From NCBI RefSeq assembly GCF_002027555.1, contig NZ_MXAP01000047.1:1-64000 (forward strand): a stretch of DNA of 64,000 nt, in the 5' to 3' direction. A model generated the notes under the pieces. The model ran no database searches. It was not told the DNA's origin and was given only the letters and a program-made list of their open reading frames with translations. Shown piece after piece: positions 40,161 through 48,458 of the stretch. Source of the DNA: Moraxella equi. Its GTDB lineage: Bacteria > Pseudomonadota > Gammaproteobacteria > Pseudomonadales > Moraxellaceae. The translations under genes and the position numbers were made by a program. Each line of letters starts with the position of its first letter. The stretch's first letter is position 1.

Positions 40161-41969
40161 TCAATAAATATCTTTTAGTTTACCATTATCGAAAGTAAAA
40201 CCATTATTCGTCGTTATAGATGGATAACAATCAGGGTCTTCATGCTCGCTATAATATTTTGATTGAGCATTAATCACACCATCATGAGCTACCCTAATAC
40301 TTAAATCAATACCTAGCGTACGAATATCACCATAAAGATATTGGTTGTTGCCTACACCTAAATACACCGCCAACTCTGATGATTTGGTTGTGGCATGACA
40401 ATTTATCACTTCACAATAACGCAGTGCCACCACTGCATCTTTGATACCATCGTTATTAACATCAGCATAAGTAATATCATGATTATCTAATTTATGACTG
40501 TATCCATCATAACTGGCACTGTCTCTATCTAAAAATAATAAAGATTTTTTAACCGTATCATTGATTAAATAATTTAAATGATAACCATTTTGACTGCTTT
40601 GCTGATTTTGATAATAAGCAGGTCCAACATTTTTAGGTGTAGGTGGCGTTACTACCGTATTTAATTGTGTTTTTAAAAACTCCACTCTCTCATTTAATTG
40701 TGGTACTTCGCACGCATAACGATACGCCTTTGCCAAATCCTTGTCCGTGCTTTGGGCATTACCGTAGGCAGTGCAATCAGCCTCTCGTTTTTTGTTAATG
40801 GCTCGTTGCTCTGCTCGCAAAAAGTCTTGGATGCTTGGGTGTAGGCTATTCCACACTGCATTGATATTGGCGACGGCATTGTTATAATTATTTTGAGCTT
40901 CTGCCAAAACAAGCTGTGGACTTAATTGCGGTTCGTTATTAATATTTGGTGTGACAATATCATTAGGGGAGATATTGGGTGTTTGCGTATTGCTAGGCTG
41001 ATTGTCTTGATAAGTCGGTGTGTTATTTTGACGATTTTCATATTTTTGCTGTTCATCAATCATTTTAGGAGATAACACAAGATTGTAAAATAAAAAAATT
41101 GCAACACCAATCCAAATAGAATTGTCTTTTTCTATTTCTATCTCATCATCAAAATAATCATCTCTTGGGTCAGCCCCAAAACGATTTGCCCCTTGTGTGG
41201 GCTTCCAAAACCACATCGCTATCACAACAAAAGGCATTACAATCCACCACGCTTTATAATTACAATCGTGAAGTCTTTTTGCACCGATAAATGCCAAAAA
41301 AGACCAAGGCACTAACTCAATCATTGTTGCAATTAACAAAGATGCAAATGATGGCGATGAACCAAGACCGCCATAAACTGCTATACGAACAATCATTAAA
41401 ATAAATATCGTTGGTATAGACAATATAATATAAGTCGTCCGCCTCATTCTCCCAAAGGACCAAAATGACGGTTTATTGGCTATCTTTCTATCATCATTAT
41501 AATTATCATTTTTATAGTAATGTTTTTGTTGATTATTTGAATTGTGCTTATCATCATTTTGATGGCTGTGCTTGTCTTGATTGCCATTAGCATACTCATA
41601 ATACCTTTGGTAGCCATTTGTTTGATGATGCGTGTTTTGACTGGCATGCTCATTTGAGTGACCAGCAGATGATGAACCACTGGCTGTATTTTGATAAGCA
41701 TTAGAGCTTTGATTTGTGCTTTGGTGAGATTGCCCCGCCCATCTTTCTTGCTCATCTATCCATTTGTCGTGTTCGGCACGGCGAATGGGGTCTGATAAGA
41801 CCTCATAAGCCTTATTGATGATTTGCATAATCCGCTCTGCATTGGGGTTATCAGGATTTCTGTCGGGGTGATATTTTTGGGCAAGAGCCTTATAAGCAGC
41901 TTTGATTACGGCAATATCTGCCGTTCTAGCGACATTTAAATTATCATAATGCGTGCGAAATTTTTTCAT
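40161..41969 (-). CDS. J-domain / DUF805 membrane / LprI-like / FG-GAP-like multi-domain protein
   Basis: 602 residues in an unusual order. (1) A DnaJ domain at 1-65 with His34-Pro35-Asp36. (2) A low-complexity Ser/Asn/Gln/His stretch at about 75-165. (3) About four transmembrane helices with the DUF805 signature (GAKRLHDCNYKAWW, KPTQGANRFG) at 175-300. (4) An LprI-like cysteine domain at about 355-440 (READCTAYG...YACEVPQLNER). (5) A C-terminal repeat with the calcium-type DVNNDGIKD loop at about 490. So Hsp70-binding lies in the cytoplasm and an extracytoplasmic tail outside. Starts 8 bp after the upstream DUF805 gene. Confidence 0.75.
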   Translation of the reverse strand: MKKFRTHYDNLNVARTADIAVIKAAYKALAQKYHPDRNPDNPNAERIMQIINKAYEVLSDPIRRAEHDKWIDEQERWAGQSHQSTNQSSNAYQNTASGSSSAGHSNEHASQNTHHQTNGYQRYYEYANGNQDKHSHQNDDKHNSNNQQKHYYKNDNYNDDRKIANKPSFWSFGRMRRTTYIILSIPTIFILMIVRIAVYGGLGSSPSFASLLIATMIELVPWSFLAFIGAKRLHDCNYKAWWIVMPFVVIAMWFWKPTQGANRFGADPRDDYFDDEIEIEKDNSIWIGVAIFLFYNLVLSPKMIDEQQKYENRQNNTPTYQDNQPSNTQTPNISPNDIVTPNINNEPQLSPQLVLAEAQNNYNNAVANINAVWNSLHPSIQDFLRAEQRAINKKREADCTAYGNAQSTDKDLAKAYRYACEVPQLNERVEFLKTQLNTVVTPPTPKNVGPAYYQNQQSSQNGYHLNYLINDTVKKSLLFLDRDSASYDGYSHKLDNHDITYADVNNDGIKDAVVALRYCEVINCHATTKSSELAVYLGVGNNQYLYGDIRTLGIDLSIRVAHDGVINAQSKYYSEHEDPDCYPSITTNNGFTFDNGKLKDIY

Positions 41970-41977
41970 AAATTACC

Positions 41978-43225
41978 CTACAAAGTTGCCCCAACCATAC
42001 GATAAGACCCCGACCATACGATAAGAAAAATAAATAAAGCAAATAAACTCACCGCATAACTTATACCGACATAAGGGTCATTTTCTATATCTTCATCATC
42101 ATTCTGTCTTGGAAAAAAATTTGTCATTGCAAGCGACACAGCAAACAATGCACCAAAAAACGGAATAAATGACACCAAACATAATGCAGGGTTACTGCCA
42201 CTATCATTTAAGCGTTTGACTTGCAAATACAATAAATTAATCACCGCCAATAAATAAGACACCCACAACCAAAAATCTTGACCTGATGTTAATTCTCTAA
42301 TTTTTGTTCCCATAGAAAATATAGGTATGGAGATATTTGGCGGGAATAAATACATACTGTCATTAATTGCTAAAATCAAAAAACAAGGAATGATCGCAGA
42401 TAAAAAATACTGCAATGGGTTTAAATTCCCCTCAAAAAAATTTAGACTTGACTCTGAACTTGACTGACGATAATCTTGCGTTTTATGGTGTTTTTTTGAT
42501 TTATGACTGGCTAAATAAATCAGCTCATCAATAAAATCCACCACACCATTTCTAATTATCAATGCTCTTTGTCTTGTGCCTTTTTTGTCTTGATTTTTTG
42601 CAGTTAAAAACTTATCAAATTCTGTTCTCTCATCTGTATCATTACTGATTAATGAAAGCATAATCATTGATTTTTCATCAAAAATCTCTGAACGCATCAT
42701 TTCAATGCTTTGCGATAGATAAATAAACTGCATTGACCCTTCCATTCCCCCCTTGGGCGTTCTACCAAGCTCATCGTTAAGATTGATTGTTATATTTTCT
42801 AAAAATTGTTGATATAACTGATATTTATATTCTACTTCATAATCATAGACGCCATTGACTTTTTGATTTAAAATATTACTAATGATTGATGTATAGTTTA
42901 TGGATTTTTCTTTTGCCTTTTGGATAATAAAAATACGATTTTGGTGCGTATTTTCCATTTGTAGCACATCCATCATCGCCAATGTCCATTGGTTTGTGGC
43001 TTTATTGAAAATATCCTCACCCTTATCACCTTGAACAGTAACTAAAAGATCCACATACACATTAAATAGCAAATAAAAAAGCTCTTCCACGATGGCTCTT
43101 AGCCAAAGCGGTTTACTTTGATATATTGATATTGGGAATTGATCGCTGATAATATTGGTGTGTTTTGCGATGAATTCTACCACATTAGAAGTTTTATCCA
43201 TGCCTGTCAATAATTTATTTGCCAA
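41978..43225 (-). CDS. large protein with C-terminal DUF805 membrane domain
   Basis: 415 residues. The N-terminal 265 residues are soluble and helical with no recognised family. The C-terminal part has four or five transmembrane helices with the DUF805 signature (QVKRLNDSGSNPALCL, FFGALFAVSLA). It leads the eight-gene minus-strand operon and diverges from an Xre-type regulator. Its paralogous DUF805 neighbour carries the J-domain, suggesting the two proteins work together in the inner membrane. Confidence 0.68.
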   Translation of the reverse strand: MANKLLTGMDKTSNVVEFIAKHTNIISDQFPISIYQSKPLWLRAIVEELFYLLFNVYVDLLVTVQGDKGEDIFNKATNQWTLAMMDVLQMENTHQNRIFIIQKAKEKSINYTSIISNILNQKVNGVYDYEVEYKYQLYQQFLENITINLNDELGRTPKGGMEGSMQFIYLSQSIEMMRSEIFDEKSMIMLSLISNDTDERTEFDKFLTAKNQDKKGTRQRALIIRNGVVDFIDELIYLASHKSKKHHKTQDYRQSSSESSLNFFEGNLNPLQYFLSAIIPCFLILAINDSMYLFPPNISIPIFSMGTKIRELTSGQDFWLWVSYLLAVINLLYLQVKRLNDSGSNPALCLVSFIPFFGALFAVSLAMTNFFPRQNDDEDIENDPYVGISYAVSLFALFIFLIVWSGSYRMVGATL

Positions 43226-43326
43226 AAAATTTCCCTTATGTTACAATAATTTACTAAAAAGTTAAACCAACCCACACTCTACATCTGCCAACTGACAGTG
43301 GTCTTTTATTAAAAATAGGTTTTTTT

Positions 43327-43743
43327 ATGATTGATTTTGACACCATTCGTGAACTTCGAGAACAACGCCAATGGACACAAGAACAAATGGCAGAGAAATT
43401 GGGGCTAACTCGCAACGGCTATGCCAAAATAGAAACAGGAAAAAGCATGCCTAGTCTTGAACGATTGGACGAAATCGCAGGCTTATTTGGGGTGAAATTG
43501 TTTGAACTATTAAAATTAGATGGTCAAAATGTCGTTTATCAAATTGGCGAAAATTATCACGGCAACAACAATTATTATAATAATAACGAAAAACTACAAA
43601 CCGAAATTGACAAATTAAAACTAGAAATAGAAAAATTAAATTTAATCATCGCTCACAGGGATGAATTGTTAAAACAAAAAGAGGATTATATTCAAGTTTT
43701 AAAAAAACTTGTTAGTATTGGCGAGGAATTACCAGAACTATAA
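43327..43743 (+). CDS. Xre-family HTH regulator with C-terminal coiled coil
   Basis: 138 residues: HTH_3 domain at 8-62 (LREQRQWTQEQMAEKLGLTRNGYAKIE), an Asn/Tyr-rich linker (GNNNYYNNNEK), then a Leu/Lys coiled coil at 88-138. It diverges from the J-domain operon with a 101-bp spacer that holds an imperfect inverted repeat (43288-43301), so it may control the operon and itself. Coiled-coil dimerisation is inference. Confidence 0.85.
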   Translation: MIDFDTIRELREQRQWTQEQMAEKLGLTRNGYAKIETGKSMPSLERLDEIAGLFGVKLFELLKLDGQNVVYQIGENYHGNNNYYNNNEKLQTEIDKLKLEIEKLNLIIAHRDELLKQKEDYIQVLKKLVSIGEELPEL

Positions 43744-43823
43744 TTTTTTATTTTTAAAAATAAAAATACATGAAAAGTTATTATGAACATCTCAAAAATT
43801 CATCCTTTTGAAATTCTATAACC

Positions 43824-43874
43824 TTTACTTTGTGGCATGATGTGCTTAGAATATTGACATTGATTATCATCAAT
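43824..43874 (+). promoter_or_regulatory. promoter with Fur/Zur-like palindrome upstream of the His-rich gene
   Basis: TTTACT (43824-43829), 17-bp spacer, TAGAAT (43847-43852). The palindrome ATTGAT-TATC-ATCAAT at 43859-43874 covers the expected start point, a typical repressor position for ferric or zinc uptake regulators. The exact regulator is not decided by sequence. Confidence 0.55.
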
Positions 43875-43905
43875 ACTGTTGATTTTTCATTTTAAGGAAT
43901 ACATC

Positions 43906-44241
43906 ATGACTTACACCATTCACGCCAATCACGACCACGTTCACGGCACAGGCTGTGGACACACCGCCATTCGTCATGGCGACCACGTGGACTATCTACA
44001 TGACGGACATTTGCACCATGTGCATGGTGACCACGTGGACGAACACGTCTTAGAAGTCAGCGAACAAAACCCTGCCGAGTGCAACCAAGCTCACCACTGC
44101 ACGGGCCACGTTCATGGCGAAGGCTGTGGACATGAAGCCGTGCCGCATGGCGACCACATTTGCTATATCGTGAACGGACGTTTGCACTATCAGCATGACG
44201 ACCACTGCGATGACCACGGTGCGGTAGAGATTGTTGCTTGA
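43906..44241 (+). CDS. histidine-rich metal-binding protein with internal duplication
   Basis: 111 residues, 25 of them His, no signal peptide. Two copies of one unit, at about 9-47 and 67-105, share the pattern HVHGxGCGHxAxxHGDHxxYxxxGxLHxxHxDHxDxH, giving a high density of His/Cys/Asp ligands for zinc, nickel or cobalt. ATG 43906 follows AAGGA. A Fur/Zur-like palindrome overlies its start of transcription. Probable cytoplasmic metal storage or buffering; function is inferred. Confidence 0.78.
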   Translation: MTYTIHANHDHVHGTGCGHTAIRHGDHVDYLHDGHLHHVHGDHVDEHVLEVSEQNPAECNQAHHCTGHVHGEGCGHEAVPHGDHICYIVNGRLHYQHDDHCDDHGAVEIVA

Positions 44242-44256
44242 TATTGTCACGCATGA

Positions 44257-44289
44257 AAAAACCCAAAAGCATGAGACTTTTGGGTTTTT
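44257..44289. terminator. terminator between the His-rich gene and secB
   Basis: 13-bp stem AAAAACCCAAAAG / CTTTTGGGTTTTT, loop CATGAGA; bidirectional. Confidence 0.88.
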
Positions 44290-44323
44290 GTTTTATCAAT
44301 CAAATGATAAAGTAGCCTAGCGA

Positions 44324-44764
44324 TTAGGCATTGCCTTCGGCTTGGGCTTGGCTTTGTAGGAACGCTTGGTCAAAATTGACAGGAGCAAGCAGAAGTTGTG
44401 GGAAGCTACCACGAGCGATGATGTCGCTGATAACCTCACGAGCATAAGGGAACAGCACGTTCGGGCAGTAGGCGTTCAATAGATGTGGCATGTCCGCCTC
44501 TGGGATATTGCGTAACAAGAAAATACCTGCTTGTTGTACCTCAGCGATGAATGCGGTGCTACCTGCATTTTTGGCGGTAACGCTCACGGTCAATACCACT
44601 TCTTTGTGGTCTTCGTCTAGGTCAGAGCTGGTGGTGGTCAGACCGATGTCCAGCTCAGGTTGCCACTCTTTGGTGAACACTTCGGCACTTGGAACTTCAA
44701 GTGAGATGTCTTTGACATAGATACGCTCTAAACCCAGTTGTGGGGCGGTTTGTTCGTCAGCCAT
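44324..44764 (-). CDS. secB: protein-export chaperone SecB
   Basis: 146 residues, acidic, tetrameric export chaperone that holds precursor proteins unfolded for SecA. Family phrases: [16 protein letters not shown] at the start and [33 protein letters not shown]. Downstream of grxC and the rhodanese gene in the conserved gammaproteobacterial order rhodanese-grxC-secB. Confidence 0.95.
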   Translation of the reverse strand: MADEQTAPQLGLERIYVKDISLEVPSAEVFTKEWQPELDIGLTTTSSDLDEDHKEVVLTVSVTAKNAGSTAFIAEVQQAGIFLLRNIPEADMPHLLNAYCPNVLFPYAREVISDIIARGSFPQLLLAPVNFDQAFLQSQAQAEGNA

Positions 44765-44817
44765 GATAGCCTCCTTTGACTTAAAATTAAACTTACATTA
44801 AAACTAAATTAAACCAT

Positions 44818-45078
44818 TTAGGCACTTAACATCTCGTCAAGTTTACCTTCTCTGTCTAGTTTGTTTAGGTTATCAAAACCGCCGATAAAGGTGTCGCCAA
44901 TAAAAATCTTTGGCACAGTGCGGTAATGATTGGTCTTAACGGCAACTTCTTCAAGCTCTGTCTCGCTCATCTTAGTCACGTCAAACTCGGTGTACATCAC
45001 GCCCTTATGTTCTAGCAGTCGCTTGGCGTTAATGCAATAGGGGCAGGTTTGTTTGACATAAATGGTTACAGGTTTCAT
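44818..45078 (-). CDS. grxC: glutaredoxin 3
   Basis: 86 residues with the CPYC redox motif (TCPYCINAK; Cys11, Cys14), the TVPKIFIGD cis-proline loop and GGFDNL glutathione-binding residues. Reduces disulfides at the expense of glutathione in the cytoplasm. Lies between the rhodanese gene and secB. Confidence 0.93.
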   Translation of the reverse strand: MKPVTIYVKQTCPYCINAKRLLEHKGVMYTEFDVTKMSETELEEVAVKTNHYRTVPKIFIGDTFIGGFDNLNKLDREGKLDEMLSA

Positions 45079-45172
45079 GTTATCTCTTTTTGGTAAAAGT
45101 ACAGATTCTTAAATAGGGGCGGTTGGCATAACTTCAAGACCGCTCATCTTGGTATTGATACATTCTAACAGG

Positions 45173-45598
45173 TTATTTTTTGCCTTTTTTGTCTGTCGCT
45201 CCGATCAGTGGCAAGCCTTGTGCTTGATAATTGGCAATGCCCCCTTCTAGTCGCATGGCATTGGGCTTGGCAACCAGTTGCACCGCCATGCCCGCCTGCA
45301 TACCAATATCACAGATAAAGACGATGGGGGCGGTCATCGCTTGTAGTTCGGGCAGATGATTTTTTAGCTCAGTAAAAGGAATGTTGCGAGAACCTGCAAT
45401 GTGCCCTGTGGCAAATTTATTAGCAGGGCGAATATCAATCAATGTCGCATTGTCGTTATTGACAAGTAACCCCAACGCTTGAGGGGCGATTTTTTTACCG
45501 CTACGTTTACTTTCAATACTAAAAAACATGATGGCAAGGACAAAGAGTAGCCCGAATAAAAACGGGTGATTGCCCATAAACTCAAACCAACGCTCCAT
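45173..45598 (-). CDS. membrane-anchored rhodanese-like protein (YibN-like)
   Basis: 141 residues: N-terminal transmembrane helix (HPFLFGLLFVLAIMFF) and a rhodanese domain (LIDIRPANKFATGHIAGSRNIPF), with the active-site cysteine in FICDIGMQAG. E. coli YibN has the same plan and genomic place before grxC and secB. Sulfur transfer is assumed from the family. Confidence 0.9.
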   Translation of the reverse strand: MERWFEFMGNHPFLFGLLFVLAIMFFSIESKRSGKKIAPQALGLLVNNDNATLIDIRPANKFATGHIAGSRNIPFTELKNHLPELQAMTAPIVFICDIGMQAGMAVQLVAKPNAMRLEGGIANYQAQGLPLIGATDKKGKK

Positions 45599-45664
45599 GA
45601 CTGCTCCAAAATTTCAAAAGCTGATATTATACCTGTTATTTGTCATAAATGCACTTATTTTGGG

Positions 45665-46711
45665 CTATTTTATCACACTTGCCCCTTGCTTGGCTTCTGC
45701 GACCAGCTCATTAAAGCTCTCCACACGCCGAGACAGCAACGCTCCGTCCGCCACCGCTTGCCAAAACGCACAGCCTTTGGCGTTGGGAGCATGGCTACAA
45801 TCTCGAAATTGGCACGTCCCATGCAAGTCATTTAACTCATCAAACCCCTTTAAGATGTCATCTGCCGATAAATGCCAAATGCCGTACTCACGAATGCCAG
45901 GGGTGTCAATAATCCCGCCTTGAGTCAAATCGCCCACATCATAAGCAAGCAGGCGACTGGTGGTCGTGGTGTGCTGACCCAACTGCGAGCCTGCCGAGAT
46001 GATGTTCGTGGACTGCTCGGCATGGGGCAGGATTTGGTTGATTAGGCTTGATTTGCCCACCCCTGACTGCCCTGCAAAGATGGCAAGTTTGCCTGTGATG
46101 TGCGATATCAGGGTATCTAGCCCCGTCCTATCCATGCTCGAACTTTGGATAACATCAAAGTCGTATTGCTCTCCAAGTGCTTGATATTCTCGATAAATCT
46201 GAACCACATCGGGGTGTTCATCTAACAAATCTGCCTTATTTAGCACAAGCAAAGGCGTAACGCCTGCCAGCCGTGCCACGAGAATATAACGGTCAATCAG
46301 CCCTGTGGCAGGCTTTGGCAAGGGGGCAAAAATAATCGCCAAAATCGCCACGTTACTGGCAACAGGCTTGACCTTATGATAACGGTCTGGGCGAGTGATT
46401 AGGGTCGTGCGTGGCAGTAGCTGTTCAATGCGTCCTGTGCCTGCAACATCATCAATGCTAAACTTGACCGTATCGCCTGTGGTCAGCATGGGCAGATTGG
46501 TGCGAACATGACACCGCCATATCTGCCCGAGTACCAACGCCGTCTGTGGCATGATGTCGGGCAAGGCAGTGATTTGCACGTCTAACTGCTTACCAAAATG
46601 CGACACCACCACCCCTGTGGCAAAAGTGCCGTCATCGATGATGGTCTCTTGGTTTTTTTGGATTTGGCGGGTTTGGTTTTTGGTGAGTTTGCGTTTACGG
46701 ATAAGGGACAT
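45665..46711 (-). CDS. rsgA: ribosome small-subunit-dependent GTPase A
   Basis: Late-stage 30S assembly GTPase. Start set to ATG 46711 (MSLIRKRKLTKNQTRQIQ) because homologues begin there, about 348 residues. OB-fold at the N-terminus, then circularly permuted G motifs: NKADLL (G4), GQSGVGKSSLIN (G1), DTPGIREYG (G3), and the zinc knuckle CQFRDCSHAPNAKGC. Single gene. Confidence 0.95.
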   Translation of the reverse strand: MSLIRKRKLTKNQTRQIQKNQETIIDDGTFATGVVVSHFGKQLDVQITALPDIMPQTALVLGQIWRCHVRTNLPMLTTGDTVKFSIDDVAGTGRIEQLLPRTTLITRPDRYHKVKPVASNVAILAIIFAPLPKPATGLIDRYILVARLAGVTPLLVLNKADLLDEHPDVVQIYREYQALGEQYDFDVIQSSSMDRTGLDTLISHITGKLAIFAGQSGVGKSSLINQILPHAEQSTNIISAGSQLGQHTTTTSRLLAYDVGDLTQGGIIDTPGIREYGIWHLSADDILKGFDELNDLHGTCQFRDCSHAPNAKGCAFWQAVADGALLSRRVESFNELVAEAKQGASVIK

Positions 46712-46861
46712 GATGATTTTTGGGAAAAATTTCACACATTTTAGCCCAAAACCACCCAAAAATAAATGACTTTATCCCAAATGGCGTGATTGGGTCTGGT
46801 AGAGTGGGTTGATTTAAAAGACGATTTTATTCTAAAACATTTTTAAAACATAATGATAATT

Positions 46862-47506
46862 TTAACCCGCCCATACCCCATAAGCATATTTTATCAGTCC
46901 CAGTGCAATCGCCCACATCACGACACCAATAAGCGTGTCCAGCACTCGCCATGTTTTGGGTTTGCTAAACAACGGGGTCAATAGCCTTGCCCCATAGCCT
47001 AAGCCAAAAAACCACACCCCTGATGCTCCCACCGCCCCCAACAAGAACAACTGCTTTTGGTCAGCAGTCAAAGGGGATGCGATACTCCCGACCAGCACCA
47101 ACGTATCTAGATAGACGTGCGGATTTAGCAGGGTCAGTGCCAAGGTGATGCCCACGCTCTGCTTGATGCTCTTGCCACCGCCATCTTTATCACTTTCAGC
47201 CGATACCATCAGATTTGCCCCGCCCTGCCATGCTGATTTGAACGCACGCAAACCATACCAAAACAAAAACAGCACGCCAACCACAGCAAGGATAAGCAAA
47301 GCGGTCTTACTCTGTCCGATAAGCGTGCCAAACCCCAACACGCCTGCACTCATCAGCACCGCATCACACAAAAAGCAGGTCAGGCACACCCAAAAAATGT
47401 GCTGTTTTAGCAGTCCTTGTTTTAGGACGTGGGCGTTTTGGGCTCCGATAGCCACAATCAACCCAAATGACACCCAAAATCCATGAAAAATATACGTAAA
47501 CATCAT
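46862..47506 (-). CDS. LysE/ArgO-family amino-acid exporter
   Basis: 214 residues from ATG 47506 (AAAGGA upstream), six transmembrane helices. LysE-type signature GLIVAIGAQNAHVLKQGL at the start and LNPHVYLDTLVLVGS in the middle are close to ArgO, which exports arginine (and lysine). No LysG/ArgP regulator is beside it. Specificity is not certain. Confidence 0.88.
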   Translation of the reverse strand: MMFTYIFHGFWVSFGLIVAIGAQNAHVLKQGLLKQHIFWVCLTCFLCDAVLMSAGVLGFGTLIGQSKTALLILAVVGVLFLFWYGLRAFKSAWQGGANLMVSAESDKDGGGKSIKQSVGITLALTLLNPHVYLDTLVLVGSIASPLTADQKQLFLLGAVGASGVWFFGLGYGARLLTPLFSKPKTWRVLDTLIGVVMWAIALGLIKYAYGVWAG

Positions 47507-47525
47507 TCCTTTCCCAGTCAGCACA

Positions 47526-47552
47526 AAAAACCGCCCCTAAGGACGGTTTTTT
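47526..47552 (-). terminator. terminator of tRNA-Ser
   Basis: AACCGTCC / GGGCGGTT stem (one G-U) followed on the minus strand by T6, 8 bp after the tRNA end. Confidence 0.75.
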
Positions 47553-47559
47553 TAAATAA

Positions 47560-47650
47560 TGGCGGAAGCTGAGAGATTCGAACTCTCGGTGGGCTACAAA
47601 CCCACGCCGGTTTTCAAGACCGGTGCATTCAACCGCTCTGCCAAGCTTCC
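47560..47650 (-). tRNA. tRNA-Ser (anticodon TGA)
   Basis: 91 nt including encoded CCA. Acceptor GGAAGCT / AGCTTCC, D-arm GGCAGAGCGG, anticodon loop CTTGAAA giving TGA, long variable arm (CGTGGGTTTGTAGCCCACC) typical of class II serine tRNA, and T-loop TTCGAATC. Confidence 0.95.
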
Positions 47651-47738
47651 ATGGGTGCGTATTATAGCTAAATTTTTAAATAATGCAAGCCTTTTTTGTA
47701 AATTTTTAAAAATATTTTTAAAATAATAGGCGCATGAT

Positions 47739-48458
47739 TTAGAAAAATATTTTGGGTTCACGTCTGGGCGTGCTAATCTCTTCTAGGCTAATCTCATCCG
47801 CCGTACGGCAGTTGTCCTGCGGGCGAAAAATGTCCCGTGCCAACGCCACCATCTCATAAATCGTCCGCCGTGAATGCGTCCAGTTATTATCCCTGTCGCC
47901 CCATGTCAGCGGTACGGCAAGCGGTGCAGGTTGTGGGGTAGTAGCGATGCCTGCTCGTGCAAATTGTCGCCTTGCCCGTGCCATGTGATAGCGGTCAGTG
48001 ATGAGATAGACACTTTTGGGCAGTTCGTGATGGTTCATGAGTTTGGCGGTAAAGGTGGCATTCTCGCAGGTATTCATGCTGGCATTATCGCTCACGATGA
48101 CCGCTTCGGGGTGGGCGGTTTTTATGTGTTCTCGTAGCCACGGCGACTCAGCTCCGCTTGTGATGATGGGCAGGGGCGTTTGTGCGTACAATGTAATGAC
48201 GGTGTCAGCACGACTTTGGCTATAATGATTCAGCACAATCACGCCATCTTTTTTGGTAAGTCCGCCCCCCAGTAGCACGATGGCGGTCGGCGGGGTGTGG
48301 CTCGTGCCTAGGGTGATTTTACTAAATGCATCAAGGGCAAATACCCCGACGTTAGAAAAAATGGGTGTGAATACCGATAGGACGGTCAATCCACCGACTA
48401 CTATCAGCACTTTGGTCGTCCGCCAAATCCACCGCCCCAAGCTTAGTCCCAAGCTCAT
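47739..48458 (-). CDS. YdcF/ElyC-like DUF218 envelope protein
   Basis: 239 residues: N-terminal transmembrane helix (TTKVLIVVGGLTVLSVF), then a DUF218 domain (AIVLLGGG, SRADTVITLY, ITDRYHMARARRQFARAG). ElyC/YdcF proteins act on envelope or lipid-carrier biogenesis. The ATG overlaps the murB stop (TGATG), so the two are coupled, which fits a cell-wall link. Confidence 0.85.
   Translation of the reverse strand: MSLGLSLGRWIWRTTKVLIVVGGLTVLSVFTPIFSNVGVFALDAFSKITLGTSHTPPTAIVLLGGGLTKKDGVIVLNHYSQSRADTVITLYAQTPLPIITSGAESPWLREHIKTAHPEAVIVSDNASMNTCENATFTAKLMNHHELPKSVYLITDRYHMARARRQFARAGIATTPQPAPLAVPLTWGDRDNNWTHSRRTIYEMVALARDIFRPQDNCRTADEISLEEISTPRREPKIFF

Noticed and set aside
37480..43743. Prophage or conjugative element
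   Set aside because: No integrase, structural, terminase or transfer genes are present despite the accessory look.
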